DNA from: Desulfobulbaceae bacterium UBA5173
GTDB lineage: Bacteria > Desulfobacterota > Desulfobulbia > Desulfobulbales > Desulfobulbaceae
Direction: 5' to 3'
Length of the DNA stretch: 31,426 bases
Assembly: GCA_002413355.1 (NCBI GenBank)
Contig: DHWV01000094.1
Span: 17,430-48,855, forward strand
Shown: positions 8,488-16,266 of the stretch, one piece after another
Numbering within the stretch: the stretch's first letter is position 1
How the letters are laid out: every line of letters starts with the position of its first letter
Made by a program: the position numbers and the translations under genes
The notes under the pieces: generated by a model
Told to the model about the DNA's origin: nothing
The model's database searches: none
What the model saw: the letters and a program-made list of their open reading frames with translations, nothing else

Positions 8488-8757
8488 TCAGCCCTCCTCC
8501 TTGGCCGAGAGCAGTCGGTTAATGGCCTGCGCCGCCAGTTCTGCGTCCGGCCCTTCGGCCGTGAACGCAACCACACTGCCTTGAATGAGTGAAAGGCTGA
8601 GAACTTCCAAGATGGAGGCGCAATCAACCGGCTCACCCCGGCCTGTAATCCACACCTGCGCGTTATGCGCAGCCACGATATCGGTCAGCTTGGCCGCGAC
8701 CCGGCAGTGGACTCCGTTGGGATTTGCAATCTTGCTTTCCCAAACCACGCGGTTCAT
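8488..8757 (-). CDS. HPr-family phosphocarrier protein
   Basis: The 89-residue product has the HPr fold signature: NPNGVHCRVAAKL holds the phosphorylatable His17 and Arg19 (His15 and Arg17 in E. coli HPr), and CASILEVLSL holds Ser48 at the position of the regulatory Ser46 phosphorylated by HPr kinase. The active-site context GVHCRVA differs from the common GLHARPA, with Cys and Val replacing Ala and Pro. It receives phosphate from enzyme I, encoded one base downstream. The ATG at 8757 overlaps the stop of the 122-aa gene by 4 bases. A longer in-frame reading from 8961 exists but has no homology. Whether it acts in transport or only in regulation cannot be told here. Confidence 0.9.
   Translation of the reverse strand: MNRVVWESKIANPNGVHCRVAAKLTDIVAAHNAQVWITGRGEPVDCASILEVLSLSLIQGSVVAFTAEGPDAELAAQAINRLLSAKEEG
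8493..8502 (-). promoter_or_regulatory. Ribosome binding site fixing the GTG start of ptsI
   Basis: The reverse strand reads AAGGAGGAGG, an excellent Shine-Dalgarno, six bases before the GTG at 8486. It lies inside the last codons of the HPr gene, so translation of ptsI probably depends on ribosomes finishing HPr. Confidence 0.75.
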
Positions 8758-9122
8758 TTGACCAAGCGCAGACCGCCTCTGGCTTTTGGCTCTGACGCAG
8801 GCAACGGCTCTGGCTTTTTTCGATCTATCCGCACCGCCTTGATGAACCGGCCGTGGCCGCCCATGGTGAAGCTCTCTTGGCCAGTGAACTGCGGTGTGCG
8901 CAGCGTCCAGACCACGGCCTGCGGTGGCACCGAGAGCAGATGCAGGCTGACATGCCACCATTCGTCGCGGCGCGACTCATCCCGTTCAATCTCAGTCACA
9001 GCGGCATAGAGCAGCGTTGGCTGCTTTTCTTCTTCGGCGAGAATCAGGACAATATCGCCGGGTTCGGTTGTTTCTTTGAAGGGAACGAGCTTTTTCAGCT
9101 CGGCGATGGCTTGCTCAATCAT
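8754..9122 (-). CDS. Protein of unknown function (122 aa) coupled to HPr
   Basis: A soluble 122-residue protein beginning MIEQAIAELKKLVPF. Residues about 20-65 look like a small beta-rich domain (EPGDIVLILAEEE, LLYAAVTEIERDE, WWHVSLHLLSVPP), and residues 76-98 contain FTGQESFTMGGHGRFIKAVRI. The last 25 residues are basic and Pro-rich, probably disordered. I recognise no named domain. It follows the HD-GYP gene by seven bases and overlaps the HPr start by 4 bases, so the three are very probably co-transcribed. Its role may be linked to HPr or HD-GYP signalling, but that rests only on position. Confidence 0.7.
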   Translation of the reverse strand: MIEQAIAELKKLVPFKETTEPGDIVLILAEEEKQPTLLYAAVTEIERDESRRDEWWHVSLHLLSVPPQAVVWTLRTPQFTGQESFTMGGHGRFIKAVRIDRKKPEPLPASEPKARGGLRLVK

Positions 9123-9129
9123 GGCGTTA

Positions 9130-10338
9130 TCATTGAAACTTCATTTGAATGGCATGTAAGATGCCGGTAATTTGAAAAAAAATTTCCACCAGCTCCGGGT
9201 CAAAGTGCTGACCGGATTCCTTGCGAATTTCCGCAAAGGTCATCTCTGCGCTCCACGCCTCCTTGTAGCTGCGTTTGGACGAAAGCGCGTCAAAAACATC
9301 GGCCAGAGCAGTAATCCGGGCGGCCAAGGGAATCGCCTCGCCGGAAAGACCATGCGGATATCCGGTGCCGTTCCAGCGTTCATGGTGATGGAGAATGATT
9401 TCGTGCGTGACTCGGTCCAGCGCGGAAGACTCCGAAGAAATGTTGCTGAAAAGCTGAGCACCGTACAGAGTGTGCTGTTTCATGACATCAAACTCTTCTG
9501 GAGTCAGGCGGCCCGGCTTTTTCAGAATGGAATCCGGGATGCCGACCTTGCCTGCATCATGCAGCATGGAGGCATGGCTGATGATGTCGCGGAACCGGCG
9601 GATTTCAAGGCGGGGTAAGCCCCGGTTTTCCGCCCAGCGTTGATACAGCTCGGCGCAGAAGGCACTGACTCGTTGGACATGGACACCGGTCTCTTTCGGA
9701 TCGTGCAGCTCGGCCATCTTCGCCATGCGTAAGATGAGCTCCCGGTTGAGAATGCTCCGCTCGATCAGCGCGGCGGCGTTGTTGGTGAAAATCGGCACCA
9801 AGGCTTTGACCTGCTCGGAGAAGACCGTTGCTCTGTTTTTGCGGTCTTTGGCGTTGATGAGCTGCATCACGCCGACCAAACTGTGTCCGCGTGAGATCAG
9901 CGGCACAGCGAGGATGGAAACCGTGCGATAGCCGTTTTTCTCATCAAAGGAGGAGTTGAAGCGGTACGGCAGTTTTTCGTCGATAGCATAGGCATCGTCA
10001 ATCGACACCATCGCCTTGGTCAGGGCGCAATGGCCGACGATGGAGCTGTCACTGACCGGCAGACTTTCCGTGCTGTACTGGAAAAGCCCTGCCCCGCTCA
10101 TGCCAAAAATGCTGTCATTCTGCACATGGCGGAACTCCAATTCGCCGTTTCGCAGGAGGAAAATCGAGCCTGCGTCGGCCTTGGCCAAAGCGCGGGCCTC
10201 GCGCAGGGTGCTGTCCAGAATCAGGTCCACATCTTGGAGCTGGTTCAGCTCGCTGATCGTGTTGATGATCGAGACGACAGTTGCTTTTTTTAAATGCTGT
10301 GTGAACAATGCGGTGCCTTCACTGTGATTCCGATTCAT
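9130..10338 (-). CDS. GAF and HD-GYP domain protein, probable cyclic-di-GMP phosphodiesterase
   Basis: The 402-residue protein has a GAF-type sensor domain at about 25-195 (DAGSIFLL, VSILAVPLISRG, VGVMQLINAKD) and an HD-GYP domain at about 200-390. The catalytic metal ligands are visible: His-Asp at 260-261 in MLHDAGKVGIP, the HHExWNGTGYP motif at about 318-328 with the GYP triplet, and RITALADVFDAL. HD-GYP enzymes degrade cyclic-di-GMP to pGpG or GMP. No membrane segment is present, so the sensor ligand is presumably cytoplasmic. It precedes a 122-aa unknown protein and the HPr/EI pair by short gaps. The start at ATG 10338 lacks a strong ribosome binding site, so the first residues are uncertain. 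Confidence 0.9.
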   Translation of the reverse strand: MNRNHSEGTALFTQHLKKATVVSIINTISELNQLQDVDLILDSTLREARALAKADAGSIFLLRNGELEFRHVQNDSIFGMSGAGLFQYSTESLPVSDSSIVGHCALTKAMVSIDDAYAIDEKLPYRFNSSFDEKNGYRTVSILAVPLISRGHSLVGVMQLINAKDRKNRATVFSEQVKALVPIFTNNAAALIERSILNRELILRMAKMAELHDPKETGVHVQRVSAFCAELYQRWAENRGLPRLEIRRFRDIISHASMLHDAGKVGIPDSILKKPGRLTPEEFDVMKQHTLYGAQLFSNISSESSALDRVTHEIILHHHERWNGTGYPHGLSGEAIPLAARITALADVFDALSSKRSYKEAWSAEMTFAEIRKESGQHFDPELVEIFFQITGILHAIQMKFQ

Positions 10339-10415
10339 GCCGCTGCGGAGACGCAGGTGAGAAAATTCAAGATATTACCCAAGGCGTGCTGAAATTGCCA
10401 GAACTATTCGCGCGG

Positions 10416-11201
10416 CTACCGCGAACGATCTGGCAGGGAAAGATAAACATCAAAACGGACGGTTGCGCCTGTCAACGAATGCGACGGCGGCTGATTGGCG
10501 AGGAACGATGCCTTCGCAGGCCGCTTGACCGCCACCCTGTGACTCACTGCCCGCGCCGCGCTGAGGAGCTGCTGCTCCGCCGCAGGGTTCGAGTCTGCCA
10601 GCAGCTGGAGGAATTGCAGCTCTTTTTTGACCAAGGCTGATTTGCGCCGCTCCGGGAACATCGGATCAAGATACACTGCGTCAATGAACTGCCCCTGCTG
10701 CCGCATTTCGCGGAAAAAAGGCAGCGCGTCGCCGACAGTTAAGTGCATTCGGGCGGCGATGGCTGCTGTCTCAGGATGCCGCCGCGCCCGCTCGATGCCA
10801 TCCGCCAGCAGAGCGGCGATCACCGGCTCACGCTCGAAGAGATGTACCTGACAGCCAGCGGCAGCCAGCAAAAAACTGTCGCGGCCCAGCCCGCCGGTGG
10901 CATCAATCACCGCTGGCCGGAAGCTGCCCTTGCAGCCAACCGCCTTCAGCAGTAGTTCCTTGCCCGTTTGCCGCCGCCGGAAATCCACTGCGCCGCTCGT
11001 GAAATCCACCCGCACGCTGCCGGTCATGTGCGGATCGTCCGGCTTGCGCAGTTCCAAGCCAGCATGGCTGACCCGCAGCAGCAGCGAGTGCCGGGCATCA
11101 GGCTTGGCCAGAGGCAGGTCGAGACATGCGGCCAGCTCCTCGGCCTGGGCAAGCAGCTCCGGCCCGACGCAGCTCACCGCAAGGTCAGACGGCAGGGTCA
11201 T
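10416..11201 (-). CDS. rsmJ: 16S rRNA (guanine-1516-N2)-methyltransferase
   Basis: The 261-residue product matches the RsmJ (YhiQ) family, which methylates G1516 of 16S rRNA in the small subunit using S-adenosylmethionine. The motifs are the SAM-binding VIDATGGLGRDSFLLA near residue 98, the acidic end of strand 2 at LFEREP, and the catalytic motif VYLDPMFPERRKSALVKKE near 176-194, followed by HRVAVKRP. The length is typical of the family (about 250). It is the first gene of the minus-strand run, with a 77-base gap to the HD-GYP gene and a divergent intergenic region to the AT-rich glycosyltransferase gene on its other side. Confidence 0.92.
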   Translation of the reverse strand: MTLPSDLAVSCVGPELLAQAEELAACLDLPLAKPDARHSLLLRVSHAGLELRKPDDPHMTGSVRVDFTSGAVDFRRRQTGKELLLKAVGCKGSFRPAVIDATGGLGRDSFLLAAAGCQVHLFEREPVIAALLADGIERARRHPETAAIAARMHLTVGDALPFFREMRQQGQFIDAVYLDPMFPERRKSALVKKELQFLQLLADSNPAAEQQLLSAARAVSHRVAVKRPAKASFLANQPPSHSLTGATVRFDVYLSLPDRSR

Positions 11202-11227
11202 TTGCGCATTGATCTTTCATGGCCCGC

Positions 11228-11255
11228 ACTGTATCATGAACCCGTTTCTTTGCAA
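11228..11255 (-). promoter_or_regulatory. Possible promoter of rsmJ
   Basis: On the reverse strand TTGCAA (11250-11255) and TACAGT (11228-11233) are 16 bases apart, an acceptable sigma-70 arrangement 26 bases before the rsmJ ATG. The 98-base divergent region 11202-11299 must hold signals for both directions. I saw no equally good plus-strand promoter for the glycosyltransferase gene. Confidence 0.35.
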
Positions 11256-11299
11256 GATAGACACATAGTCCTTTTGCCGGTGATGCGCAAATTAGGCAG

Positions 11300-13240
11300 A
11301 TGGTACTTAATCATTTCTCAATGAAAATTATGTTCAACAACAAGTCGAATATTAACGAAATTCAATTGTATGGAATATACATTGTTGTTTTATTGTATGC
11401 AAGCGGAACTTTTATTGGTATTTACGATTTGGGATGGCAAGTGTTCATTCCACTACTTTTCATTTTTTCGTTTTTTGGATTCTTTAAATTTAAAGACGAG
11501 ATCGAAGCACATATATCTAATCAATATAGATCGGTCGATTTGTTTCAAAGCGCAAAAAAGTATAATTTATTTTATTTTTTAATATCCCCAGTTTTTATTT
11601 ATCTATTTTTAACTTGGAACCAAGAGTTCCCCTTTGTTGGCGACCATGACTTTCACCTGAGACAGGAATATTATTCCTCATCATTCTGGATAAATTTTAA
11701 ATGGCAAAATTTATTGCTGTTATTTTCTTTTATTCTTTCGGCTCGATTCAACGCGATAAAATACTGGATACCATTAGCTGGAATATTGTTAATTTGGTGG
11801 TCGCGGTATGATACATTACCTTGGCATCAGATATCGCATGCTTTTTATATCAGATATCCAGCTTTAGCATATTTTTTGTCTACACCGTTTATGTACCTTG
11901 CCGCATTGGCAGATGTAGATAAAATGTATAATTATTCAAGAACATTAAATGTTTTTGCGTTGTTTGTATGGGTGGCAGTTATCCGACCTTTCTTTTTGAA
12001 ACGAAAGCCTGACATATCTTTCGCGTTGTTTTGTTTATTCTTTTTATTTCAACCAAACGTGATTTATTATTTTAATACTAATTACCTTGAACCGTTAGCC
12101 TCAATACCCTTGCTTATAGCGATAGAATCTTTATTTGTTTTCAGGCAAAGCAATGCCTATGTCATCGCCTGTTTATTGGTTGGATTGGCAGCAATGGTAA
12201 AAGAACAGGCAATACTCGTGTTGCCTTGGGTGTGGCTGGCCGGTAAACCTTGGACATGGAAGACCACCAAGCAATGGGCACGAGGGGGTATTGTTGGAAT
12301 TTCTTCTGTTCTGCCATTTTTTATATATTACTTGATCCGAATGCAGCGGATGGATTCAGGAAGGAATTTTAAATTAATAACGTTAGACCAGTGGATTGAT
12401 CCAGAACGTTATAGCACGCTCTTCGGCAGGATTGGTTATCATCTGGGCGGATATGGAATTGCGGCCATGAGCCTAATGCTGATTCTCAGCGTTATCGCTA
12501 TTGTTCAGAGTAAGGAACATCGAACAGCTATATTATGTATTTTGTGTGCCGCATTGACTCAGATCGTATTTTTCTTTGCCGATGCGAACTCATCCAGTTA
12601 TGTCGGTTATTTTAGATTCGCATTTATTGCTGTAGCTTTAATTACTGGTATCGCCTTATCGACAGATATCATAATAAAAGGCCAACTTTTTTTGTTGAAA
12701 ATTGGATGTGCGATTATATTTATTGCGGCATTATATAATTTATTTTTGTTTTTCACACGGATAAGCGAAAACGATATGAATAGAAATTTTACAGAGCATA
12801 GTGATGCGCCAATTTTCTTGCCTATAAGCAGTTTGATAGAGAAAGCAGAGTCTCAGCATTTACTGCGCAAAGGAGATGTTATTCATATTGCTGACAATAC
12901 TGGTTACCACATAAATTCAGCATCTCTCCATTATACGAAAATAGCGACAACATATTCCTTGGATATTGATAAATTATTTCAATGCAGTTGTTATCAAGAT
13001 GCAGATGCAGTTATAGTGCCATTTGTATACTTTTCTGGCATGAATGCTGGATTAAGAGAATCTCCACCAAAGCCTTCACCATTTGCTGCTCCTCCTCAGA
13101 AAATGGCTGAATCTTGGTTTGTATCGAACGAGAAAAAAGATCAATGTTATAATGAGATGAAAAGTAGTTGCGATGCTGTTGTTGCAGAAAAATTTAATGG
13201 GGAAGTTGTCGGATTGTTGGGAGTGAAAAAAAGACCATGA
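11300..13240 (+). CDS. Integral membrane GT-C-type glycosyltransferase, probable
   Basis: A 646-residue protein with roughly a dozen hydrophobic segments across residues 20-490 and a soluble C-terminal part (about 500-646). The first large loop holds an acidic motif, GDHDFH at 114-119, as in GT-C enzymes that use polyprenyl-phosphate sugars, and NYLEPLASIP is a loop motif of similar proteins. No exact family can be named. It is likely to transfer a sugar on the outer side of the inner membrane to a surface glycan. Its base composition is strikingly AT-rich beside GC-rich neighbours, which suggests horizontal transfer. It ends with a 4-base overlap with the methyltransferase/GT2 gene. Met1 at 11300 and Met8 at 11321 are both possible starts. 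Confidence 0.7.
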   Translation: MVLNHFSMKIMFNNKSNINEIQLYGIYIVVLLYASGTFIGIYDLGWQVFIPLLFIFSFFGFFKFKDEIEAHISNQYRSVDLFQSAKKYNLFYFLISPVFIYLFLTWNQEFPFVGDHDFHLRQEYYSSSFWINFKWQNLLLLFSFILSARFNAIKYWIPLAGILLIWWSRYDTLPWHQISHAFYIRYPALAYFLSTPFMYLAALADVDKMYNYSRTLNVFALFVWVAVIRPFFLKRKPDISFALFCLFFLFQPNVIYYFNTNYLEPLASIPLLIAIESLFVFRQSNAYVIACLLVGLAAMVKEQAILVLPWVWLAGKPWTWKTTKQWARGGIVGISSVLPFFIYYLIRMQRMDSGRNFKLITLDQWIDPERYSTLFGRIGYHLGGYGIAAMSLMLILSVIAIVQSKEHRTAILCILCAALTQIVFFFADANSSSYVGYFRFAFIAVALITGIALSTDIIIKGQLFLLKIGCAIIFIAALYNLFLFFTRISENDMNRNFTEHSDAPIFLPISSLIEKAESQHLLRKGDVIHIADNTGYHINSASLHYTKIATTYSLDIDKLFQCSCYQDADAVIVPFVYFSGMNAGLRESPPKPSPFAAPPQKMAESWFVSNEKKDQCYNEMKSSCDAVVAEKFNGEVVGLLGVKKRP

Positions 13241-14652
13241 TAAGTAAATACAACTCAGAGCGAGCCGCTTTCTGGGAAATGAATGCAGAAAAATTTTCCC
13301 GAAGCATATTCAGCAAATCTTACCATGAATTGCTTTGCCATTATTACAGGTTTCTTGTTCCGCCAGGATTGAGAATTCTTGAGATAGGCTGCGGAGAAGG
13401 AGACCTACTCCATAGCTTACGGCCAATTCGAGGTATTGGCATTGACTTCAGCGCAAAGATGGTCCGTAAGGCCTCCTGCCGATATCCTGATCTTGAATTT
13501 ATTTGCGCGGATGCCCATAGCGTAGATGTTAACGAACAGTTTGATATTATTATACTGTCAGACATTCTGAATGACTGCGAAGACGTACAAGAACTACTGA
13601 TGAATATCAGGAAAAATTGTCATGATCAGACAAGAATCATAATAAATTATTTCAATAATGCTTGGCGGATACCATTAACATTGGCGCGTCGCTTAAAACT
13701 GGCGCGGCCAATCTTGGAGCAAAACTGGCTGGCACCTCAGGATATAAAAAATTTACTCTCTCTTTCCGGCTTTGAAGAGATTTCTAACAAATCTTTTGTT
13801 GCTCTTCCTGTCAAGATTCCATTCTTGGCAAATTTTCTGAATCGCTTTGTCGTTCATGTTTTCCCGTTCAACCTGTTCGCTTTGACCAATTTTTCAATTT
13901 CCCGGCCTGTGCCGGAAAAGAAAAAAACAGAAGAACTGACAGTATCAGTCATTATTGCGGCAAGAAACGAGGCAGGCCATATTGAAGAGCTACTGGCAAG
14001 GATTCCGCCGCTCGGCAGAAAGACAGAAGTCATTTTTGTTGAAGGAGGTTCTTCTGATAACACCCCTGAAGCAATAGAGCAGGCAATTCACATAAGGCCA
14101 GCAGGTAACATCTCGCTGTATCGGCAGCAAGGCAAAGGAAAGGGTGATGCCGTTCGGCTTGGATTTGAAAAAGCGACCGGTGATATTTTGCTAATCCTTG
14201 ATGCGGACATGACTGTTCGGCCAGAAGATTTGCCTCGATTTGTTCAGGCTATCACTGACGGTAAAGGAGAATTTATCAATGGTGTCCGACTTGTTTACCC
14301 TATGCAGGATGAGGCGATGCGTTTCTTCAATATCCTTGGAAATAAATTTTTTAGTTTCGCTTTTTCTTGGTTGCTGAATCAGCAGATTAAGGACACCTTG
14401 TGCGGCACCAAAGTTATGTGGCGAAAAGACTATGAGGTGTTGGCAAAAAATCGTTATTATTTTGGCGATTTTGATCCATTCGGCGATTTTGACCTTATCT
14501 TTGGCGCAGCAAAGATGAACCTGAAGATCATTGATCTGCCAATTCGTTATCAGGCACGCAGATACGGAAAAACGAATATCAGCAGATGGAGAAACGGCTG
14601 GACGCTGCTCAAGATGGTGCTTTTCGCATCAAGGAAAATCAAATTCATCTAA
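13237..14652 (+). CDS. Fusion protein: class I methyltransferase plus DPM1-like family 2 glycosyltransferase
   Basis: The 471-residue protein has two domains. Residues about 1-215 are a SAM-dependent methyltransferase: LEIGCGEGD at 48-56, an acidic residue in GIDFS at about 70, and DIIILSDILND at 103-113. Residues about 234-471 are a GT2 glycosyltransferase: VSVIIAARNEAGHIEEL, FVEGGSSDNTPE, GKGKGDAVRLGF, the metal-binding DAD at 322-324, DTLCGTKVM, and a basic end RRYGKTNISRWRNG typical of dolichol- or polyprenyl-phosphate sugar synthases. It could make the lipid-linked sugar used by the GT-C protein encoded just upstream, with which it overlaps by 4 bases. The function pairing is inferred. 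Composition is moderately AT-rich compared with the flanking core genes. Confidence 0.85.
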   Translation: MISKYNSERAAFWEMNAEKFSRSIFSKSYHELLCHYYRFLVPPGLRILEIGCGEGDLLHSLRPIRGIGIDFSAKMVRKASCRYPDLEFICADAHSVDVNEQFDIIILSDILNDCEDVQELLMNIRKNCHDQTRIIINYFNNAWRIPLTLARRLKLARPILEQNWLAPQDIKNLLSLSGFEEISNKSFVALPVKIPFLANFLNRFVVHVFPFNLFALTNFSISRPVPEKKKTEELTVSVIIAARNEAGHIEELLARIPPLGRKTEVIFVEGGSSDNTPEAIEQAIHIRPAGNISLYRQQGKGKGDAVRLGFEKATGDILLILDADMTVRPEDLPRFVQAITDGKGEFINGVRLVYPMQDEAMRFFNILGNKFFSFAFSWLLNQQIKDTLCGTKVMWRKDYEVLAKNRYYFGDFDPFGDFDLIFGAAKMNLKIIDLPIRYQARRYGKTNISRWRNGWTLLKMVLFASRKIKFI

Positions 14653-14654
14653 AG

Positions 14655-15428
14655 ATGAAGAGCATACTTAAACATCCTCTGGCTGCAAATCTTGACCTTG
14701 ACTCTCCAGACGCGCCGTCAATTCATCGCCAAATAATCGCCAGCAAACCTTTTCTGCTGAACATCTATCATGAATGGTACCAGGTGATTTCTGGCCATCT
14801 TCCTGATCATTCAGCAAGAAAAATTATTGAGCTTGGTTCTGGAGGCGGGCACCTGCAAGATGTTTTACCAGACATCATAACATCCAATATTCATCCGACA
14901 GGAAATGTCAGTATTGTCCTTGACGGACAATGCTTGCCATTTTCTTCAGCGTCTCTTGATGCAATTGTCATGATAGATGTTTTTCATCATCTTCCTGACG
15001 TAGATAGATTTTTCAAAGAAAGCATACGATGTCTCGCTGAAAAAGGAAAAGTCATTATGATTGAGCCGTGGATCACCGCATGGTCGGCGGTCATCTATAA
15101 CCATCTTCATCACGAGCCTTATCTCCCAGACAGAGAGAGCTGGGATTTCCCAACGACAGGGCCGCTCTCAGGTGCCAATCTGGCATTGCCGTGGATTGTT
15201 TTTGAGCGGGATCGAAATCTGTATCTCAACAGATACAGCTCTCTCAAAATAAAAGAGATTAAACTTGACTGGCCTCTTGTTTATCTGCTGTCAGGTGGAG
15301 TTTCCATGAGGACTTTAGTGCCTGAGCGCAGCTACCCTTTGTTCCGCAGGCTGGAGCGGCTGCTGTCACCACTTATGAAACATCTCGCCATGTTTGCAGT
15401 AATTGTTCTTGAAAAGGAAGACACATGA
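14655..15428 (+). CDS. Class I SAM-dependent methyltransferase
   Basis: A 257-residue protein with the SAM-binding motif IIELGSGGGHL at 57-67, then VLDGQCLPFSSASLDAIVMIDVFHHL (motifs around 88-113) and a GKVIMIEPW strand after the helix. It is typical of methyltransferases in polysaccharide or O-antigen clusters, where the acceptor is a sugar or lipid. The substrate cannot be read from the sequence. I start it at ATG 14655, two bases after the stop of the fusion gene, rather than at 14586, which would overlap that gene by 67 bases. Its stop overlaps the kdsB start by 4 bases (ATGA), so the AT-richer cassette is translationally linked to kdsB. Confidence 0.82.
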   Translation: MKSILKHPLAANLDLDSPDAPSIHRQIIASKPFLLNIYHEWYQVISGHLPDHSARKIIELGSGGGHLQDVLPDIITSNIHPTGNVSIVLDGQCLPFSSASLDAIVMIDVFHHLPDVDRFFKESIRCLAEKGKVIMIEPWITAWSAVIYNHLHHEPYLPDRESWDFPTTGPLSGANLALPWIVFERDRNLYLNRYSSLKIKEIKLDWPLVYLLSGGVSMRTLVPERSYPLFRRLERLLSPLMKHLAMFAVIVLEKEDT

Positions 15429-16183
15429 ACACAACGCAGCCCGGCGTAATCGCAATTATTCCTGCCCGCTGGCAGTCGAGCCGCTTTCCCGGCAAACCGC
15501 TTGCCCTGATCGCAGGCAAGCCGATGATTCAGCATGTGGTCGAGCGGGCGGGGCGTGTTCCGCTGCTCTCGCGGGTGGCGGTCGCCACGGACGACCCGCG
15601 CATCGCTGAGGCGGTGGCCTCGTTCGGCGGCGAGGCGGTGCTGACCCGCAGCGACCATGTCTCTGGCACCGACCGGCTGGCCGAGGCCGCCGAGCTGCTG
15701 GGCATCGCCGAGCAAGACGTGGTGGTCAACATCCAAGGCGACCAGCCGCTCTTCCCACCGGAGGTGATCAGCCAGGTGGCGCAGCCGCTCCTCGACGACC
15801 CGGCCCTACCGATGGCCACCCTGATCTATAAAATTATCAGGCCGGAAGAGATTCAAGACCCCAATCACGTCAAAACAGTGTTTGACCGCAGCGGCAACGC
15901 GCTGTATTTTTCCCGCTCGCCGATTCCCTTTCAGCGCAGCGTGAATGACGGCGTGCCGACGTATTACAAGCACTTAGGCTTCTACGCCTACCGCAAGGGC
16001 TTCCTCCTCACCTTTGTTGCTCTGCCCGAAGGCGAATGGGAGCGGTTTGAAAAACTTGAACAGCTCCGCGCTTTGGAGTATGGATACCGCATCAAAGTGG
16101 TGCTGACCGAGCACGACTCGATTGAGGTGGACACCCCGCAGGACGCGCTGCGGGCCGAGGCCGAGCTGCTGAACGGATCGTAG
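15425..16183 (+). CDS. kdsB: 3-deoxy-manno-octulosonate cytidylyltransferase (CMP-KDO synthetase)
   Basis: The 252-residue protein is KdsB, which activates KDO with CTP to CMP-KDO for the inner core of lipopolysaccharide. It has the N-terminal nucleotide-binding motif IIPARWQSSRFPGKPL, the VVNIQGDQPLFPP motif with the catalytic Asp, the substrate-binding YYKHLGFYAYRKGF, EKLEQLRALEYG, and the terminal VDTPQD. The length equals that of E. coli KdsB (248). The composition switches sharply to GC-rich at this gene, whereas the three genes before it are AT-richer. Its ATG overlaps the preceding methyltransferase stop by 4 bases. It shows the organism makes KDO-containing lipopolysaccharide. Confidence 0.94.
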   Translation: MNTTQPGVIAIIPARWQSSRFPGKPLALIAGKPMIQHVVERAGRVPLLSRVAVATDDPRIAEAVASFGGEAVLTRSDHVSGTDRLAEAAELLGIAEQDVVVNIQGDQPLFPPEVISQVAQPLLDDPALPMATLIYKIIRPEEIQDPNHVKTVFDRSGNALYFSRSPIPFQRSVNDGVPTYYKHLGFYAYRKGFLLTFVALPEGEWERFEKLEQLRALEYGYRIKVVLTEHDSIEVDTPQDALRAEAELLNGS

Positions 16184-16257
16184 GGGCAGGCCAGCGTGTC
16201 TGCCTTGTCATATCATGAATCTGTAGGGGTGGTTCGCGAACCGCCCCTGCCTCTACA
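16182..16257. repeat. Two REP-like palindromic units between kdsB and mdh
   Basis: Unit one, about 16182-16206, begins aggggcaggcc and folds with a 7-bp stem (16185-16191 with 16198-16204). Unit two, about 16222-16257, has the core aggggtggttcg / cgaaccgcccct (16225-16248), a 12-bp inverted repeat with a single T/G mismatch centred on TTCGCGAA. Both start with TAGGGG, as in the short GTAGGGGC-type palindromes scattered between genes of many bacteria. They fill almost the whole 83-base gap. The first unit includes the last bases of the kdsB stop codon. Confidence 0.6.
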
Positions 16258-16266
16258 ACCAACACG

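Noticed and set aside
7317..8522. 401-aa plus-strand frame opposite ptsI
   Set aside because: It is a long antisense shadow of a GC-rich gene with no recognisable domains. The minus strand holds complete enzyme I motifs.
8487..8636. N-terminal extension of ptsI to 8636
   Set aside because: The 50 extra residues are an out-of-frame reading of the HPr gene. The GTG at 8486 has a strong ribosome binding site.
10339..10415. Promoter or small gene in the gap between rsmJ and the HD-GYP gene
   Set aside because: No convincing -35/-10 pair or coding frame with a ribosome binding site was seen in these 77 bases.
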